Positions 9,707 to 18,325 of a DNA stretch of 64,000 bases are shown one piece after another (positions within the stretch are counted from its first letter, which is position 1; every line of letters starts with the position of its first letter). The translations under genes and the position numbers were made by a program. The notes beneath the pieces were generated by a model that saw nothing but the letters and a program-made list of their open reading frames with translations, made no database searches and was not told the origin of the DNA. The stretch spans positions 48,530 to 112,529 of the forward strand of contig JACKJT010000004.1 of the NCBI GenBank assembly GCA_020637795.1. The letters are read 5' to 3'. The stretch comes from Hoeflea sp. GTDB taxonomy: Bacteria; Pseudomonadota; Alphaproteobacteria; Rhizobiales; Rhizobiaceae.

Positions 9707-10243
9707 TTACAACCCGTTTGAGCCGCTGCTGTCCGGCTTGCCGGGCCTGGACAGACGATCGGTCTCCTCGGACCAGGGAGACGACGGGTCCGGGTTGCGC
9801 CGGTATTCGTCCTCATCGAGATCCACTACCCCGTCGGCGGCGCCGGGTCTCCGCGTGGTGCTGGCAAAACCGCTCGACATGGTCTCAACGACGATCCGGT
9901 CCTTTACCGAGCGCCAGACAAGGTCGCGAATGGCCGGAATGAAAAGCAGGAATCCAAGCGTATCGGTCACGAATCCGGGCGTCAGCAACAGCACGCCGGC
10001 AACCAGGATCATCACGCCATGCACCAGTTCGCGGCCGGGCACGCGGTTGGCGCGCAGTTCGGTATTGATCCGGTTAAACAAACCCACGCCCTGCCATCTG
10101 AGCAGGAAGCTGCCGATGATGGCCGTCAGCAGCACCATGCCCAGCGTCGCCCAGACCCCGATCTGGCCGCCGATGACAACAAAAGCCGCAATCTCGGCCA
10201 GTGGCACCACGAGCAGCAGAAACGGGATCAGGGAAAAGCGCAT
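9707..10243 (-). CDS. FxsA family membrane protein
   Basis: 178-aa membrane protein of the FxsA family. It has an N-terminal hydrophobic helix (SLIPFLLLVVPLAEIAAFVV), a second near 30-48, and a pair around 80-102 with the family motif LTPGFVTDTLGFLLFIP, followed by a charged, disordered tail rich in Asp and Arg. The E. coli member relieves phage T7 exclusion by F plasmid PifA; its normal role is not established. It neighbours secB, as in other rhizobia, and diverges from the Tim44-like gene. Confidence 0.88.
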   Translation of the reverse strand: MRFSLIPFLLLVVPLAEIAAFVVIGGQIGVWATLGMVLLTAIIGSFLLRWQGVGLFNRINTELRANRVPGRELVHGVMILVAGVLLLTPGFVTDTLGFLLFIPAIRDLVWRSVKDRIVVETMSSGFASTTRRPGAADGVVDLDEDEYRRNPDPSSPWSEETDRLSRPGKPDSSGSNGL

Positions 10244-10375
10244 GAGGAATTATCCGACGTCGGGACCGGCCTGTTTGTTGGGCCGATGACAAATAGAATG
10301 GTCTGACCCTTTGATTGATGGGCTCGGGGGGATTATATGCATCCTGATTGATGATGTAACCGAAAGAAGGCGGGA

Positions 10376-11074
10376 ATGGGTTCCTTTGATTTTGTGACGT
10401 TCTTCTTTTTTGTGGCGGCGGTGATCATATTCATCCAGCTGCGGTCGGTGCTTGGCAAGCGCACCGGACACGAACGCCCGCCGCAGGACCAAATGGCCCG
10501 CCGCGATCAGGCGCCCGAAGGGCTGGATGATCCCAAGGTGGTGACATTGCCGCGTCGCGGCCGGGAGAATCAGGAGCCGGATACATTTGCCGCCGTCGAC
10601 GCCTATGCGGAACCGGGCACGGAACTCAACAAGGGTCTGCGCGACGTGGTGACCGCCGATCCGTCCTTCGCTCCCAACGAATTTGTCGGTGGCGCCAGTA
10701 CGGCCTACGAGATGATCGTCTCGGCCTATGCGGAAGGTGACCGCAAGACCTTGAAGGGCCTGTTGTCGCGCGAGGTCTTTGACGGCTTCGTCGCTGCGAT
10801 CGAAGAGCGCGAAGCAAGGGGCGAAACCGTCCGCTCCAATTTTGTCGGCATCGAGAAGGCCTCGATCATTCAGGCCGAGATGAAGGGCACGGAAGCCAAC
10901 ATCACCGTCCGGATCATCAGCCAGCTGATATCGGCCACCCTCGACAAGGACGGACAGGTGATCGAGGGCGATCTCGCCGAGGTGACCGATGTCAATGATG
11001 TCTGGACCTTTGCCCGCGACACCCGTTCGCGTGATCCCAACTGGCGTCTGATCGCGACGGAAGCCGATCAGTAA
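10376..11074 (+). CDS. Tim44/TimA-like membrane-anchored protein
   Basis: 232-aa protein with a single N-terminal hydrophobic segment (FVTFFFFVAAVIIFIQL, about 6-22), a charged linker, and a C-terminal Tim44-like NTF2-fold domain (about 95-230: AYEMIVSAYAEGDRKTLK, FVGIEKASI, DVWTFARDTRSRDPNWRL). Alphaproteobacterial TimA proteins are the bacterial relatives of mitochondrial Tim44, but their role is poorly known. Its stop codon (TAATG) overlaps the mltA start, giving a four-gene operon with mltA, smr and an XRE regulator. Confidence 0.88.
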   Translation: MGSFDFVTFFFFVAAVIIFIQLRSVLGKRTGHERPPQDQMARRDQAPEGLDDPKVVTLPRRGRENQEPDTFAAVDAYAEPGTELNKGLRDVVTADPSFAPNEFVGGASTAYEMIVSAYAEGDRKTLKGLLSREVFDGFVAAIEEREARGETVRSNFVGIEKASIIQAEMKGTEANITVRIISQLISATLDKDGQVIEGDLAEVTDVNDVWTFARDTRSRDPNWRLIATEADQ

Positions 11075-12207
11075 TGGATCTGTCGCTTGACCGGGAAGAC
11101 TTCTCGACCCTTCCCGGTTGGGCGGAAGACAGGCCGGCGGCGGCTTTTGCCGCCTTTCGCCGCTCGGCGCTTCATGCCACGCAAACCAGACCCTATCGCA
11201 CCGGATCTCTCGGTCTCGGCGCTGCCGATTTCGAACCTGCCTATGCCGCCGCACTGGCCGTATCCGAATCTGAATCCGGCTATCCATCGGATGTCGAAGC
11301 CCGTTGCTTCTTTGAAACCTGGTTCCGTCCGGTGGAGGTCAGGCAGGACGGCGGGAGCGGATTGGTCACCGGTTATTATGAGCCGGAAGTCTCTGTCAGC
11401 GAGAAGCCGGAATCCGGCTATCGATTTCCGTTCCTGCGTAAACCGGAGAACCTGATCAAGGTTCCGGATCCGGATAATCCGCCCGGCGGGATCCCGGCGG
11501 GCTTTGCGTTCATGCTCGCCGGTGCAGACGCGATGACATTGTGTCCGGACCGCCAGGCCATCGAATCCGGCGCCTTTGACGGCCTCGGCCTGGAGATCGC
11601 CTGGGCAAGCTCCCGCGCCGACGTGTTTTTTGCCCATGTCCAGGGCTGTGCCCGGCTCTGCTTCCCCGATGGTCGAGTGGAACGGATCACCTATGCCGCC
11701 AAGAGCGGTCATCCCTTCACCGGCATTGGTGGTCTGCTGGTCAAGCGCGACGAGATTTCACCCAATCTGGTCTCAATGGCCGCGATCCGGGACTGGCTCG
11801 CAGCCAATCCGCAGCGGGCCGACAGGCTGATGTGGGAGAACCGGTCCTTCATCTTCTTCGAGAAAGCGGCTGTCGAAAACGATTATCTGGGTCCTGTTGC
11901 AGCTGCCAAGGTCCCGCTCGAGCCCGGCCGGTCTCTTGCTGTCGATCGCCATGTTCATACCTTCGGGACGCCAATCTTCGTGTCAGCGCCCGGCCTGCAG
12001 GACTTCGATGAACCGCGACCGTTTGCCCGGCTGATGATTGCCCAGGATACCGGCACCGCCATAGTCGGGCCGGCCCGTGGTGACCTGTTTGCCGGATGTG
12101 GATTCGCAGCCGGCGAAAAGGCCGGCTCGATCAAGGAGCCTGCCCGCTTTGTCATTCTTGCTCCGGCTGGATCGGAAATCGCGCGGCGGGCCGGTCATGA
12201 GCAGTGA
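11074..12207 (+). CDS. mltA: MltA-domain murein lytic transglycosylase
   Basis: 377-aa peptidoglycan-cleaving enzyme of the MltA family. TGYYEPEVSVS (about 108) opens the MltA domain. The 3D-fold end carries RHVHTFGTPIFV, IAQDTGTAIVGPARGDLFAG with the catalytic Asp, and GCGFAAGEKAG. No signal peptide or lipobox is visible at the N-terminus (MDLSLDREDFSTLPGW), unlike the E. coli lipoprotein, so how it reaches the periplasm is unclear. It overlaps the upstream stop by 1 bp and the downstream smr gene by 11 bp. Confidence 0.93.
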   Translation: MDLSLDREDFSTLPGWAEDRPAAAFAAFRRSALHATQTRPYRTGSLGLGAADFEPAYAAALAVSESESGYPSDVEARCFFETWFRPVEVRQDGGSGLVTGYYEPEVSVSEKPESGYRFPFLRKPENLIKVPDPDNPPGGIPAGFAFMLAGADAMTLCPDRQAIESGAFDGLGLEIAWASSRADVFFAHVQGCARLCFPDGRVERITYAAKSGHPFTGIGGLLVKRDEISPNLVSMAAIRDWLAANPQRADRLMWENRSFIFFEKAAVENDYLGPVAAAKVPLEPGRSLAVDRHVHTFGTPIFVSAPGLQDFDEPRPFARLMIAQDTGTAIVGPARGDLFAGCGFAAGEKAGSIKEPARFVILAPAGSEIARRAGHEQ

Positions 12208-12748
12208 CAAGCCGAGATTGAGCCACGAAGACCGCATCATCTGGGCCAGGATCGCGCGCACCGTCGAGGCCTTTCCGGGAAAGGAAATTCCCGAAGACGA
12301 CTGGTTCGCGGTCGAGCCGCCGGTCCAGGTGCCGCCGGCGCCTCCCGAACGGCCGGCAAGAACCCAGCAGTCGTCACCCGGACCGAACGCACCATCCCGG
12401 AAACAGCCGCACCCGATCGAAAAGCCGGTCATCCGCAAGCTGGCGCGTGGCCGGCTGCCGATAGATGGCCGCATCGACCTGCACGGGCTGACCCAGAGCG
12501 AGGCACACAATCTGTTGTTCGGGTTCCTGGCGCGTGCCCACGAACGTGGCCTCAGGCATGTCCTGGTCATAACCGGAAAAGGCGCGTCGCTTGGCAGCGA
12601 GGGCGCCCTCAAGCGGGCCGTTCCCGTCTGGCTGGGCAAGCCCGAATTCCGGTTCCTGATATCGGGATACGAGGACGCCGCCCGTGGCCATGGCGGCGAA
12701 GGTGCGTTGTACATCCGCTTGCGCCGGGAGAAGGGAAATCCGCGATGA
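12197..12748 (+). CDS. Smr/MutS2-domain endonuclease-like protein
   Basis: 183-aa protein with a proline-rich N-terminal half (PPAPPERPARTQQSSPGP) and a C-terminal Smr domain (about 90-180). The domain shows IDLHGLTQSEAHNLLFGFL, the signature LDLHG-type motif, HVLVITGKG near 125, and GGEGALYIRLRR. Smr domains are structure-dependent nucleases found in MutS2 and stand-alone proteins; rhizobial members are of unknown substrate. The start is inside the mltA end and the stop overlaps the next ATG (ATGA). Confidence 0.92.
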   Translation: MSSDKPRLSHEDRIIWARIARTVEAFPGKEIPEDDWFAVEPPVQVPPAPPERPARTQQSSPGPNAPSRKQPHPIEKPVIRKLARGRLPIDGRIDLHGLTQSEAHNLLFGFLARAHERGLRHVLVITGKGASLGSEGALKRAVPVWLGKPEFRFLISGYEDAARGHGGEGALYIRLRREKGNPR

Positions 12749-13164
12749 CCCCGTTTGGCGAGGCGATCAGGCGATTGCGCGCCGAGCGTGGCATAACCCA
12801 GCGGCAGATGGCCAGCGCCCTCGGTGTCTCGCCGGCCTATTTGTCCGCGCTTGAGCACGGAAACCGCTCGGAACCAAGCTGGGAATTCGTCCAGCGGGTC
12901 ATCGGCTATTTCAACATCATCTGGGATGAGGCCGAGGAGTTGCAGATGCTCGCCGGCCTGTCCCGGCCGAAAGTCGTCATCAACACGTCCGGCCTTACGC
13001 CGAAGGCCACCGAAGTTGCCAACAAGCTGGCCACGGCAATCGGTCGCCTCGATGCCCCGACGCTGCAAGAGATTGAAGCATTGATCGATCGCGGCAATTT
13101 TTCCGGGGAGAGCGGACAGCATCCGCGCACAGCGCAAGCGCCGAAAGATCGCTCACGCCGGTAG
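12745..13164 (+). CDS. XRE-family helix-turn-helix regulator
   Basis: 139-aa DNA-binding protein. The N-terminal HTH_3 domain (about 5-60: FGEAIRRLRAERGITQRQMASALGVSPAYLSALEHGNRS) is followed by a helical region and a basic, low-complexity tail. It is last in the tim44-mltA-smr operon, with the start overlapping the smr stop. Its targets are unknown; the conserved position suggests it may control this operon. Confidence 0.92.
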   Translation: MTPFGEAIRRLRAERGITQRQMASALGVSPAYLSALEHGNRSEPSWEFVQRVIGYFNIIWDEAEELQMLAGLSRPKVVINTSGLTPKATEVANKLATAIGRLDAPTLQEIEALIDRGNFSGESGQHPRTAQAPKDRSRR

Positions 13165-13165
13165 A

Positions 13166-13192
13166 CCGGTCCCTTGAGAAAAGGGAAACCGG
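13166..13192. terminator. Possible hairpin between convergent XRE and DUF1402 genes
   Basis: CCGGTCCCTT and AAAGGGAAACCGG flank a short GAGA loop just past the XRE stop codon. No clear T-run follows on either strand, so intrinsic termination is only a possibility. Confidence 0.35.
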
Positions 13193-13258
13193 CCGGGATC
13201 TTGCTTGCTTTCACCCAGCTCCGAACGCGAAACCGGTGCTCCTTTTCCCTGGAGGTGC

Positions 13259-14248
13259 CTAGCGCTCTATGATCTCGCGCAGCTCGTCTTCATGCTGGTT
13301 GACCAGCCAGCCATAGTAATTTTCGGTCGGAGGCTTCGGTTTCAGGCCGCGCTTCTTCCGCTTTTCGTTCTCCGCGCCCAGTGCCTCGGCCCGGCGCAGG
13401 CTGTTGCCGACATTGTACAAGGTCGCTGTCAGCCCGGGATTTCCGGAAATGTCGAATCCGGCCAGGTCCCGGTAGTTCTCGATCGATTCGGCAATCGATG
13501 CGGCCATGTAGGCGAGCGTCGAATCGGGCTCCATGATCGCCTTGTAGACTTCGGCGGCATTGCCGGCATCGAGTTTTCTCAGCCTCGAAACCTTGTTGAC
13601 GCGATCCGTGTGCATCAGGGCCGTCAGCGGGTTGAGCTGGCCCAGCCCGAATGTCTGCCCGGCATAGAATGGCTGGAAGAACACCGCGCCGAACCGGTCG
13701 TCCGGGAAGGAGTCGCCGGATACTTTCTTGCCGCGAAAGGTCTTTTCCCAGACTTCCTCGCGGCAGGTCCACAGCTCGGCCGAGCCCGAATCTTCCTTGC
13801 AGTCCTCGAACTCGGGACGCTTGACGAAATCGAGAACGCTTTCGCCATCATACTCGAAGCGAAACCTTTCTCCGGCATAGGAGATGGCCTTGACGTAATA
13901 GGTTTGAAGCCGGTCATAGGCATCGACATTGTAGGTGTGCTCGCCGACCAGCGCCCCGACGATGTGGATCGGGTCGATCTTGTACGCCTTCGAAACCGAC
14001 CGGATTTTCCGGCGGAGCTTGGCGTCGTCGGCGATCAGATCGCGGATCTTTTCGTATTTCGCATCGAACGTCGACTTGGTCGCCTCGGTGCGGCGCTTGG
14101 ATGCACCCGGTATGTCGGGCTGGCGGGCGTTGCGGTTGCCCTTGGGAACCGGTTCGGCCGAGTAGGTCGGCGGCACGGCGGCAAAGCTCATGGTGAATGC
14201 GACCGCGATCGCTATCACGGCGTTGAACTTTGAGCTGGGCACGATCAT
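13259..14248 (-). CDS. DUF1402 family secreted protein, lytic-transglycosylase-like
   Basis: 329 aa from the ATG at 14248, preceded by GGAGAGGAAG; a GTG further upstream (14287) is less likely. The N-terminus is a signal peptide (VIAIAVAFTMSFAAVPPTYSAEP). The body carries VGALVGEHTYNVD (Glu103), AGQTFGLGQLNPLTAL (about 197-211) and NPGLTATLYNVG (about 270-281). These resemble, in order, the catalytic Glu, G-L-x-Q and AYNxG motifs of Slt-type lytic transglycosylases. The family has no established function; the enzyme assignment is my inference. It lies near hslVU as in other rhizobia. Confidence 0.82.
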   Translation of the reverse strand: MIVPSSKFNAVIAIAVAFTMSFAAVPPTYSAEPVPKGNRNARQPDIPGASKRRTEATKSTFDAKYEKIRDLIADDAKLRRKIRSVSKAYKIDPIHIVGALVGEHTYNVDAYDRLQTYYVKAISYAGERFRFEYDGESVLDFVKRPEFEDCKEDSGSAELWTCREEVWEKTFRGKKVSGDSFPDDRFGAVFFQPFYAGQTFGLGQLNPLTALMHTDRVNKVSRLRKLDAGNAAEVYKAIMEPDSTLAYMAASIAESIENYRDLAGFDISGNPGLTATLYNVGNSLRRAEALGAENEKRKKRGLKPKPPTENYYGWLVNQHEDELREIIER

Positions 14249-14335
14249 CTTCCTCTCCACCACGTAAACAGATCTACGACCTGACACAGGTCACGGATCA
14301 CGTCTTGCTTGCGAAGCGCCTCGAGGAATCGCGGA

Positions 14336-15643
14336 TCAGAGAATAAAACGCGACAGGTCTGTATTCTGCGCTAGGTCGCCAACGTGTTCCCGGACATAGT
14401 CTGAATCAATCGTGATTGTCGAGCCCGGCTGATCTGGAGCAGTGAAAGAAATCTCGTCGAGAACCCGCTCCATGACTGTCTGCAAACGCCGCGCGCCGAT
14501 GTTCTCGATGCTCGAATTCAGGTGCACGGCGACTTCAGCCAGGGCGTCGATGGCATCCTCGGTGAATTCCAGTGTCAGGTCTTCGGTAGCCATCAAAGCC
14601 ACATACTGCTTGATCAAACTGGCTTCGGTCTCAGTCAGGATCCGGCGGAAATCATCCTTGCCGAGCGCCCTGAGCTCGACCCGGATCGGCAGGCGGCCCT
14701 GCAGCTCCGGCAGCAGATCGGACGGCTTGGAGACGTGGAACGCACCCGATGCGATAAACAAAATGTGATCGGTCTTCACCGGCCCGTACTTTGTCGCCAC
14801 CGTCGTGCCTTCCACCAGCGGCAACAGGTCGCGCTGCACGCCCTCGCGGGAAACGCCCGCGCCCATTCCGCCTTCACGGGATGCGATCTTGTCGATTTCG
14901 TCGATGAAGACGATGCCGTCATCCTGGGCCGATTTCAGTGCTTCCTGATGGATCTGTTCCATGTCGAGCAGCTTGTCGGACTCGTCATTGAGCAGCGAAT
15001 CATGCGATTCGCGTACCGTTGTCTTGATCTTGCGTGTCCGTCCGCCCATCGCCTTGCCGAACAGGTCGCCAAGATTGAGAACGCCGACATTGGCGCCCTG
15101 CATGCCCGGAAGTTCGAATTGCGGCATGCCGGATGAGCTGTCGGCCACCTCGATCTCGATTTCCTTGTCGTCGAGCAGACCGTCGCGCAGCTTCTTGCGG
15201 AAGGAGTCCCGGGTCGCAGGCGAGGCGGTGCTGCCCACCAGTGCGTCGAGCACCCTTTCTTCGGCGTTCAGTTTGGCCTTCGCCTGCACTTCCATGCGCT
15301 TGCGCTCGCGCACCAGCGTGATGCCGACTTCCACCAGATCGCGGATGATCTGCTCGACATCGCGGCCGACATAGCCAACCTCGGTGAACTTGGTTGCCTC
15401 CACCTTGACGAACGGTGCGCCCGCCAGCTTCGCCAGCCGACGCGAAATCTCCGTCTTGCCGACGCCGGTCGGTCCGATCATCAGGATGTTCTTCGGCATC
15501 ACCTCTTCGCGCAACATCCCTTCGAGCTTCTGCCGCCGCCAGCGGTTTCTCAGCGCGATGGCGACAGCCCGCTTGGCATCCTTCTGACCGATGATGAAGC
15601 GGTCGAGTTCGGTGACGGTTTCACGTGGGGAGAAATTGCTCAT
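14336..15643 (-). CDS. hslU: HslU, ATPase subunit of the HslVU protease
   Basis: AAA+ unfoldase of the two-part HslVU (ClpYQ) protease, 435 aa. It has Walker A GPTGVGKTE (57-64), Walker B IVFIDEIDK, pore-type GYVGRDVE, and the C-terminal tail ending DLSRFIL that inserts into HslV. The partner hslV lies 1.3 kb upstream on the same strand, separated by a membrane protein gene. Confidence 0.97.
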   Translation of the reverse strand: MSNFSPRETVTELDRFIIGQKDAKRAVAIALRNRWRRQKLEGMLREEVMPKNILMIGPTGVGKTEISRRLAKLAGAPFVKVEATKFTEVGYVGRDVEQIIRDLVEVGITLVRERKRMEVQAKAKLNAEERVLDALVGSTASPATRDSFRKKLRDGLLDDKEIEIEVADSSSGMPQFELPGMQGANVGVLNLGDLFGKAMGGRTRKIKTTVRESHDSLLNDESDKLLDMEQIHQEALKSAQDDGIVFIDEIDKIASREGGMGAGVSREGVQRDLLPLVEGTTVATKYGPVKTDHILFIASGAFHVSKPSDLLPELQGRLPIRVELRALGKDDFRRILTETEASLIKQYVALMATEDLTLEFTEDAIDALAEVAVHLNSSIENIGARRLQTVMERVLDEISFTAPDQPGSTITIDSDYVREHVGDLAQNTDLSRFIL

Positions 15644-15650
15644 GTCGGAA

Positions 15651-16802
15651 TCATGCCTTTATGGGGGGAAGTCTCTCAAGCACCGATGTGGGAAGCAGCG
15701 GACTGATAATCAAGCGCCGGATCCTTTGCCAGCCCGCCCCGAACAGGATGACGATGGCGCCGATGGTCAGCAGGATCAGGGCAAAGGGCGGAATGCCGGT
15801 TGTGTTGGCCGCTCCGTTGACGAGGTAGTAGATCCCGACGGAGCCGAAATACGCGAGCGTTGGCGCAAGCAGCGAACGGCGGTCGATGGCGAGCGCCACC
15901 AGCACGAACGCGGCGATCATCAGGCCAAGCAGGATGCTGGCGCCCATCCCCGGTTCTATCCGGCCGGCAAGCACGTCCTGGCCGGTGGCCAGGATGAAAA
16001 GCGGATGCACCAGCAGTGGCGCCGAAACCACATGCAGCCAGAAGGCGCAATCCGACCAGACGGTCTGCCGCTCGCGGTCGCGCAGATCGAGAATGACCGC
16101 CACCGCGAACACAACGAACCCGCAAACCAGCGGAATGCTCAGCGCGCTCGAAACCACCTGCGCCAGCTGGTCGGGCGCCGGTGCGGCAATGCTGCCGCTC
16201 ACCATTTGCTCGTAATAGACCAGCACGGCGATGAGAAAGGCGAAGCCGGTAGCAGAGATCGCAACGATTGCCGCAAGCACCGGAACCTTGAACCGAATGA
16301 AATACAGCGCCGCCGCGCCGATCAGACCGCCAGCCAGGATCAGCCCGATCGGCAACGCGTCATCCTTGAGCGCCAAAAGCGAGAAGGCGTTGATCGCCCC
16401 CGGCAGGCTGAACTGCGTCCCGATGAAATCGACCAGCAGGGTCAGGATCGAGGCGCTGAACACCAGCGCCAGCAATGTGCTCGAAAGCCGCATCCGCTTC
16501 TGCCGGGTGACGATTTCTGCAACGATCCAGCTTCCCGTGGCCAGCAGGGCCGCCAGCATCATGCTGTCGTGCGGCAGCACGGCCTGCAGTGCGAACAGGG
16601 CGCCTGAAAACAACAGCACGATACCGACGGTGACGAAGATATCGTTGCCGCCGCCAACCAGCCGCATCTGGTCATCGACCGACAGAACGGGGCTTTCCGC
16701 GGGACCGCGTCTTTCAAGCGCAAGAGACAGCAGTGCGTCACGCTGAGCAGCGCTGACAATGCCGGCGTTCACTGCGCGATCGAGCGTCGCTTCATCAATC
16801 AT
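15651..16802 (-). CDS. Polytopic membrane protein of unknown function (DUF2157/DUF4401-like)
   Basis: 383-aa protein. A short soluble N-terminus (ATLDRAVNAGIVSAAQRDALLSL, which resembles the DUF2157 leading helix) is followed by about ten hydrophobic helices, for example IFVTVGIVLLFSGALFALQ and VPVLAAIVAISATGFAFLI, and a short basic C-terminus. No catalytic motif was recognised. It ends 7 bp before hslU and is inserted between hslV and hslU; the family name is a guess from architecture. Confidence 0.72.
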   Translation of the reverse strand: MIDEATLDRAVNAGIVSAAQRDALLSLALERRGPAESPVLSVDDQMRLVGGGNDIFVTVGIVLLFSGALFALQAVLPHDSMMLAALLATGSWIVAEIVTRQKRMRLSSTLLALVFSASILTLLVDFIGTQFSLPGAINAFSLLALKDDALPIGLILAGGLIGAAALYFIRFKVPVLAAIVAISATGFAFLIAVLVYYEQMVSGSIAAPAPDQLAQVVSSALSIPLVCGFVVFAVAVILDLRDRERQTVWSDCAFWLHVVSAPLLVHPLFILATGQDVLAGRIEPGMGASILLGLMIAAFVLVALAIDRRSLLAPTLAYFGSVGIYYLVNGAANTTGIPPFALILLTIGAIVILFGAGWQRIRRLIISPLLPTSVLERLPPIKA

Positions 16803-16878
16803 GAGATTTCCCTGCCTTCAGCGCTTTGCCGCCGGTCACGGAAGCTTCGATCAGCACAGTCGGACGATCCGCACCGTG

Positions 16879-16894
16879 TGATTCACGTGAAACA
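16879..16894. promoter_or_regulatory. parS: parS-like site 5 (upstream of the hslV-hslU interloper)
   Basis: TGATTCACGTGAAACA matches parS at 15 of 16 positions and is identical to the minus-strand reading of site 3. It is intergenic, about 11.5 kb from the likely oriC. Confidence 0.85.
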
Positions 16895-16924
16895 CCCGGA
16901 TGATGAATACCGGCATTGCTGCCA

Positions 16925-17485
16925 TCAATCGAGTTCAAGGGTTTCGATCACGATGTTCGCATTGGTGTAGACGCAGATGTCGCCGGCGATCTCCATCGCC
17001 CGCCTTGCGATCTCCTCGGCGTTCTTGTCGCTGTCCATCAGTGCCCGCGCGGCGGCATAGGCATAGTTGCCACCCGAGCCGATCGCCATGGTGCCGTGTT
17101 CTGGCTCCAGCACATCGCCGTTGCCAGTGATCGCCAGCGTCACCGTCTTGTCGGCCACCAGCATCATCGCCTCGAGCCTTCTGAGATACCGGTCGGTGCG
17201 CCAGTCCTTGGCAAGCTCGACGGCGGCCCGGGTCAGCTGGTCGGGATATTGCTCGAGCTTGGCCTCGAGCCGTTCGAGAAGCGTGAAGGCGTCGGCCGTA
17301 GCCCCGGCAAATCCGGCGATCACGTTGTTGTCCTTGCCGATGCGGCGGACCTTGCGCGCATTGCCTTTCATCACCGTCTGGCCAAGGCTAACCTGGCCGT
17401 CACCGGCCATCACCACCTGCGAGCCCTTGCGCACGGTAATGATCGTGGTTGCGTGCATGTCGCCGAAGGGGTTGTGCTCGCCCAT
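16925..17485 (-). CDS. hslV: HslV, proteolytic subunit of the HslVU protease
   Basis: N-terminal-nucleophile threonine protease, 186 aa. The sequence MGEHNPFGDMHATTIITVRKG places the mature catalytic threonine at about residue 13, after a short propeptide typical of rhizobia. GDGQVSLGQTVMKGNARKVR and GSGGNYAYAAARAL are HslV signatures. It diverges from hisB across about 200 bp. Confidence 0.96.
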   Translation of the reverse strand: MGEHNPFGDMHATTIITVRKGSQVVMAGDGQVSLGQTVMKGNARKVRRIGKDNNVIAGFAGATADAFTLLERLEAKLEQYPDQLTRAAVELAKDWRTDRYLRRLEAMMLVADKTVTLAITGNGDVLEPEHGTMAIGSGGNYAYAAARALMDSDKNAEEIARRAMEIAGDICVYTNANIVIETLELD

Positions 17486-17684
17486 GTGGCATCCTTTCCT
17501 GCAAGCGGCGCGACGGCCGCACTATGATGAGGTCAGCCCTATGTAAGGGCCCGTGGAACGAATGCAAATCCGCCTTTGGACCTTCTTCCGCCGCGCATCC
17601 TGTTTCGCAATCGCGAAAGCCGTTCTGGATATTTGCATTGCAGGCTGATAATGAGCGCATCATCATAGCGTTCGGAGACGACTG

Positions 17685-18293
17685 ATGGCCACTACCGAGA
17701 CCGCGCGCAGCGCTTCCGTTGCCCGCAAGACCAACGAAACCGACATTTCCGTATCGCTGTCCGTGGACGGCACCGGAACCGGATCGATTCACACTGGCGT
17801 CGGTTTTTTCGATCACATGCTCGAGCAGCTGTCGCGCCATTCGCTGATCGATATGGAGATCAAGGCCAAGGGCGATCTGCACATCGACGATCACCACACG
17901 GTCGAGGACACCGGCATCGCCATCGGCCAAGCGCTGGCCAGGGCTCTGGGCGACCGCAAGGGCATCAATCGCTATGCGTCGCTGGATCTGGCCATGGACG
18001 AGACGCTGACGCGGGCTGCCATCGACATTTCCGGCCGGCCGTTCCTGGTTTGGGACGTGACCTTCACCGCGCCCAAGATCGGCACCTTTGATACCGAATT
18101 GGTGCGCGAGTTCTTCCAGGCGCTGGCCCAGCACGGCGGCATCACCCTGCATGTCACCAATCTTTATGGCGCCAACAACCATCATATTGCCGAGACCTGC
18201 TTCAAGGCGGTCGCGCGTGTGCTGCGCGTCGCCTGCGAGGTTGATCCGCGGCAGAAGGACCGGATTCCCTCGACCAAGGGGTCGCTGGCCTGA
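17685..18293 (+). CDS. hisB: Imidazoleglycerol-phosphate dehydratase
   Basis: Dehydrates imidazoleglycerol phosphate in histidine synthesis; monofunctional 202-aa form. The two repeated metal-binding motifs are visible: GFFDHMLEQLSRHS and DDHHTVEDTGI in the first half, FFQALAQHGGITLHV and NNHHIAETCFKA in the second. It heads hisB-DUF2628-hisH-hisA-hisF-hisE-coaA. Confidence 0.97.
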   Translation: MATTETARSASVARKTNETDISVSLSVDGTGTGSIHTGVGFFDHMLEQLSRHSLIDMEIKAKGDLHIDDHHTVEDTGIAIGQALARALGDRKGINRYASLDLAMDETLTRAAIDISGRPFLVWDVTFTAPKIGTFDTELVREFFQALAQHGGITLHVTNLYGANNHHIAETCFKAVARVLRVACEVDPRQKDRIPSTKGSLA

Positions 18294-18325
18294 GGCTTTA
18301 CGGGCCGGGCCGATCGGAGAAACCA

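Noticed and set aside
15618..15631. GTTTCACGTGGGGA inside the hslU start, a possible sixth parS
   Set aside because: Only the left half matches; the right half has four mismatches, and it lies in conserved coding sequence.
15660..16607. Long open frame on the plus strand opposite the membrane protein gene between hslV and hslU
   Set aside because: It is an antisense shadow of a high-GC gene: low complexity, charged, no family features.
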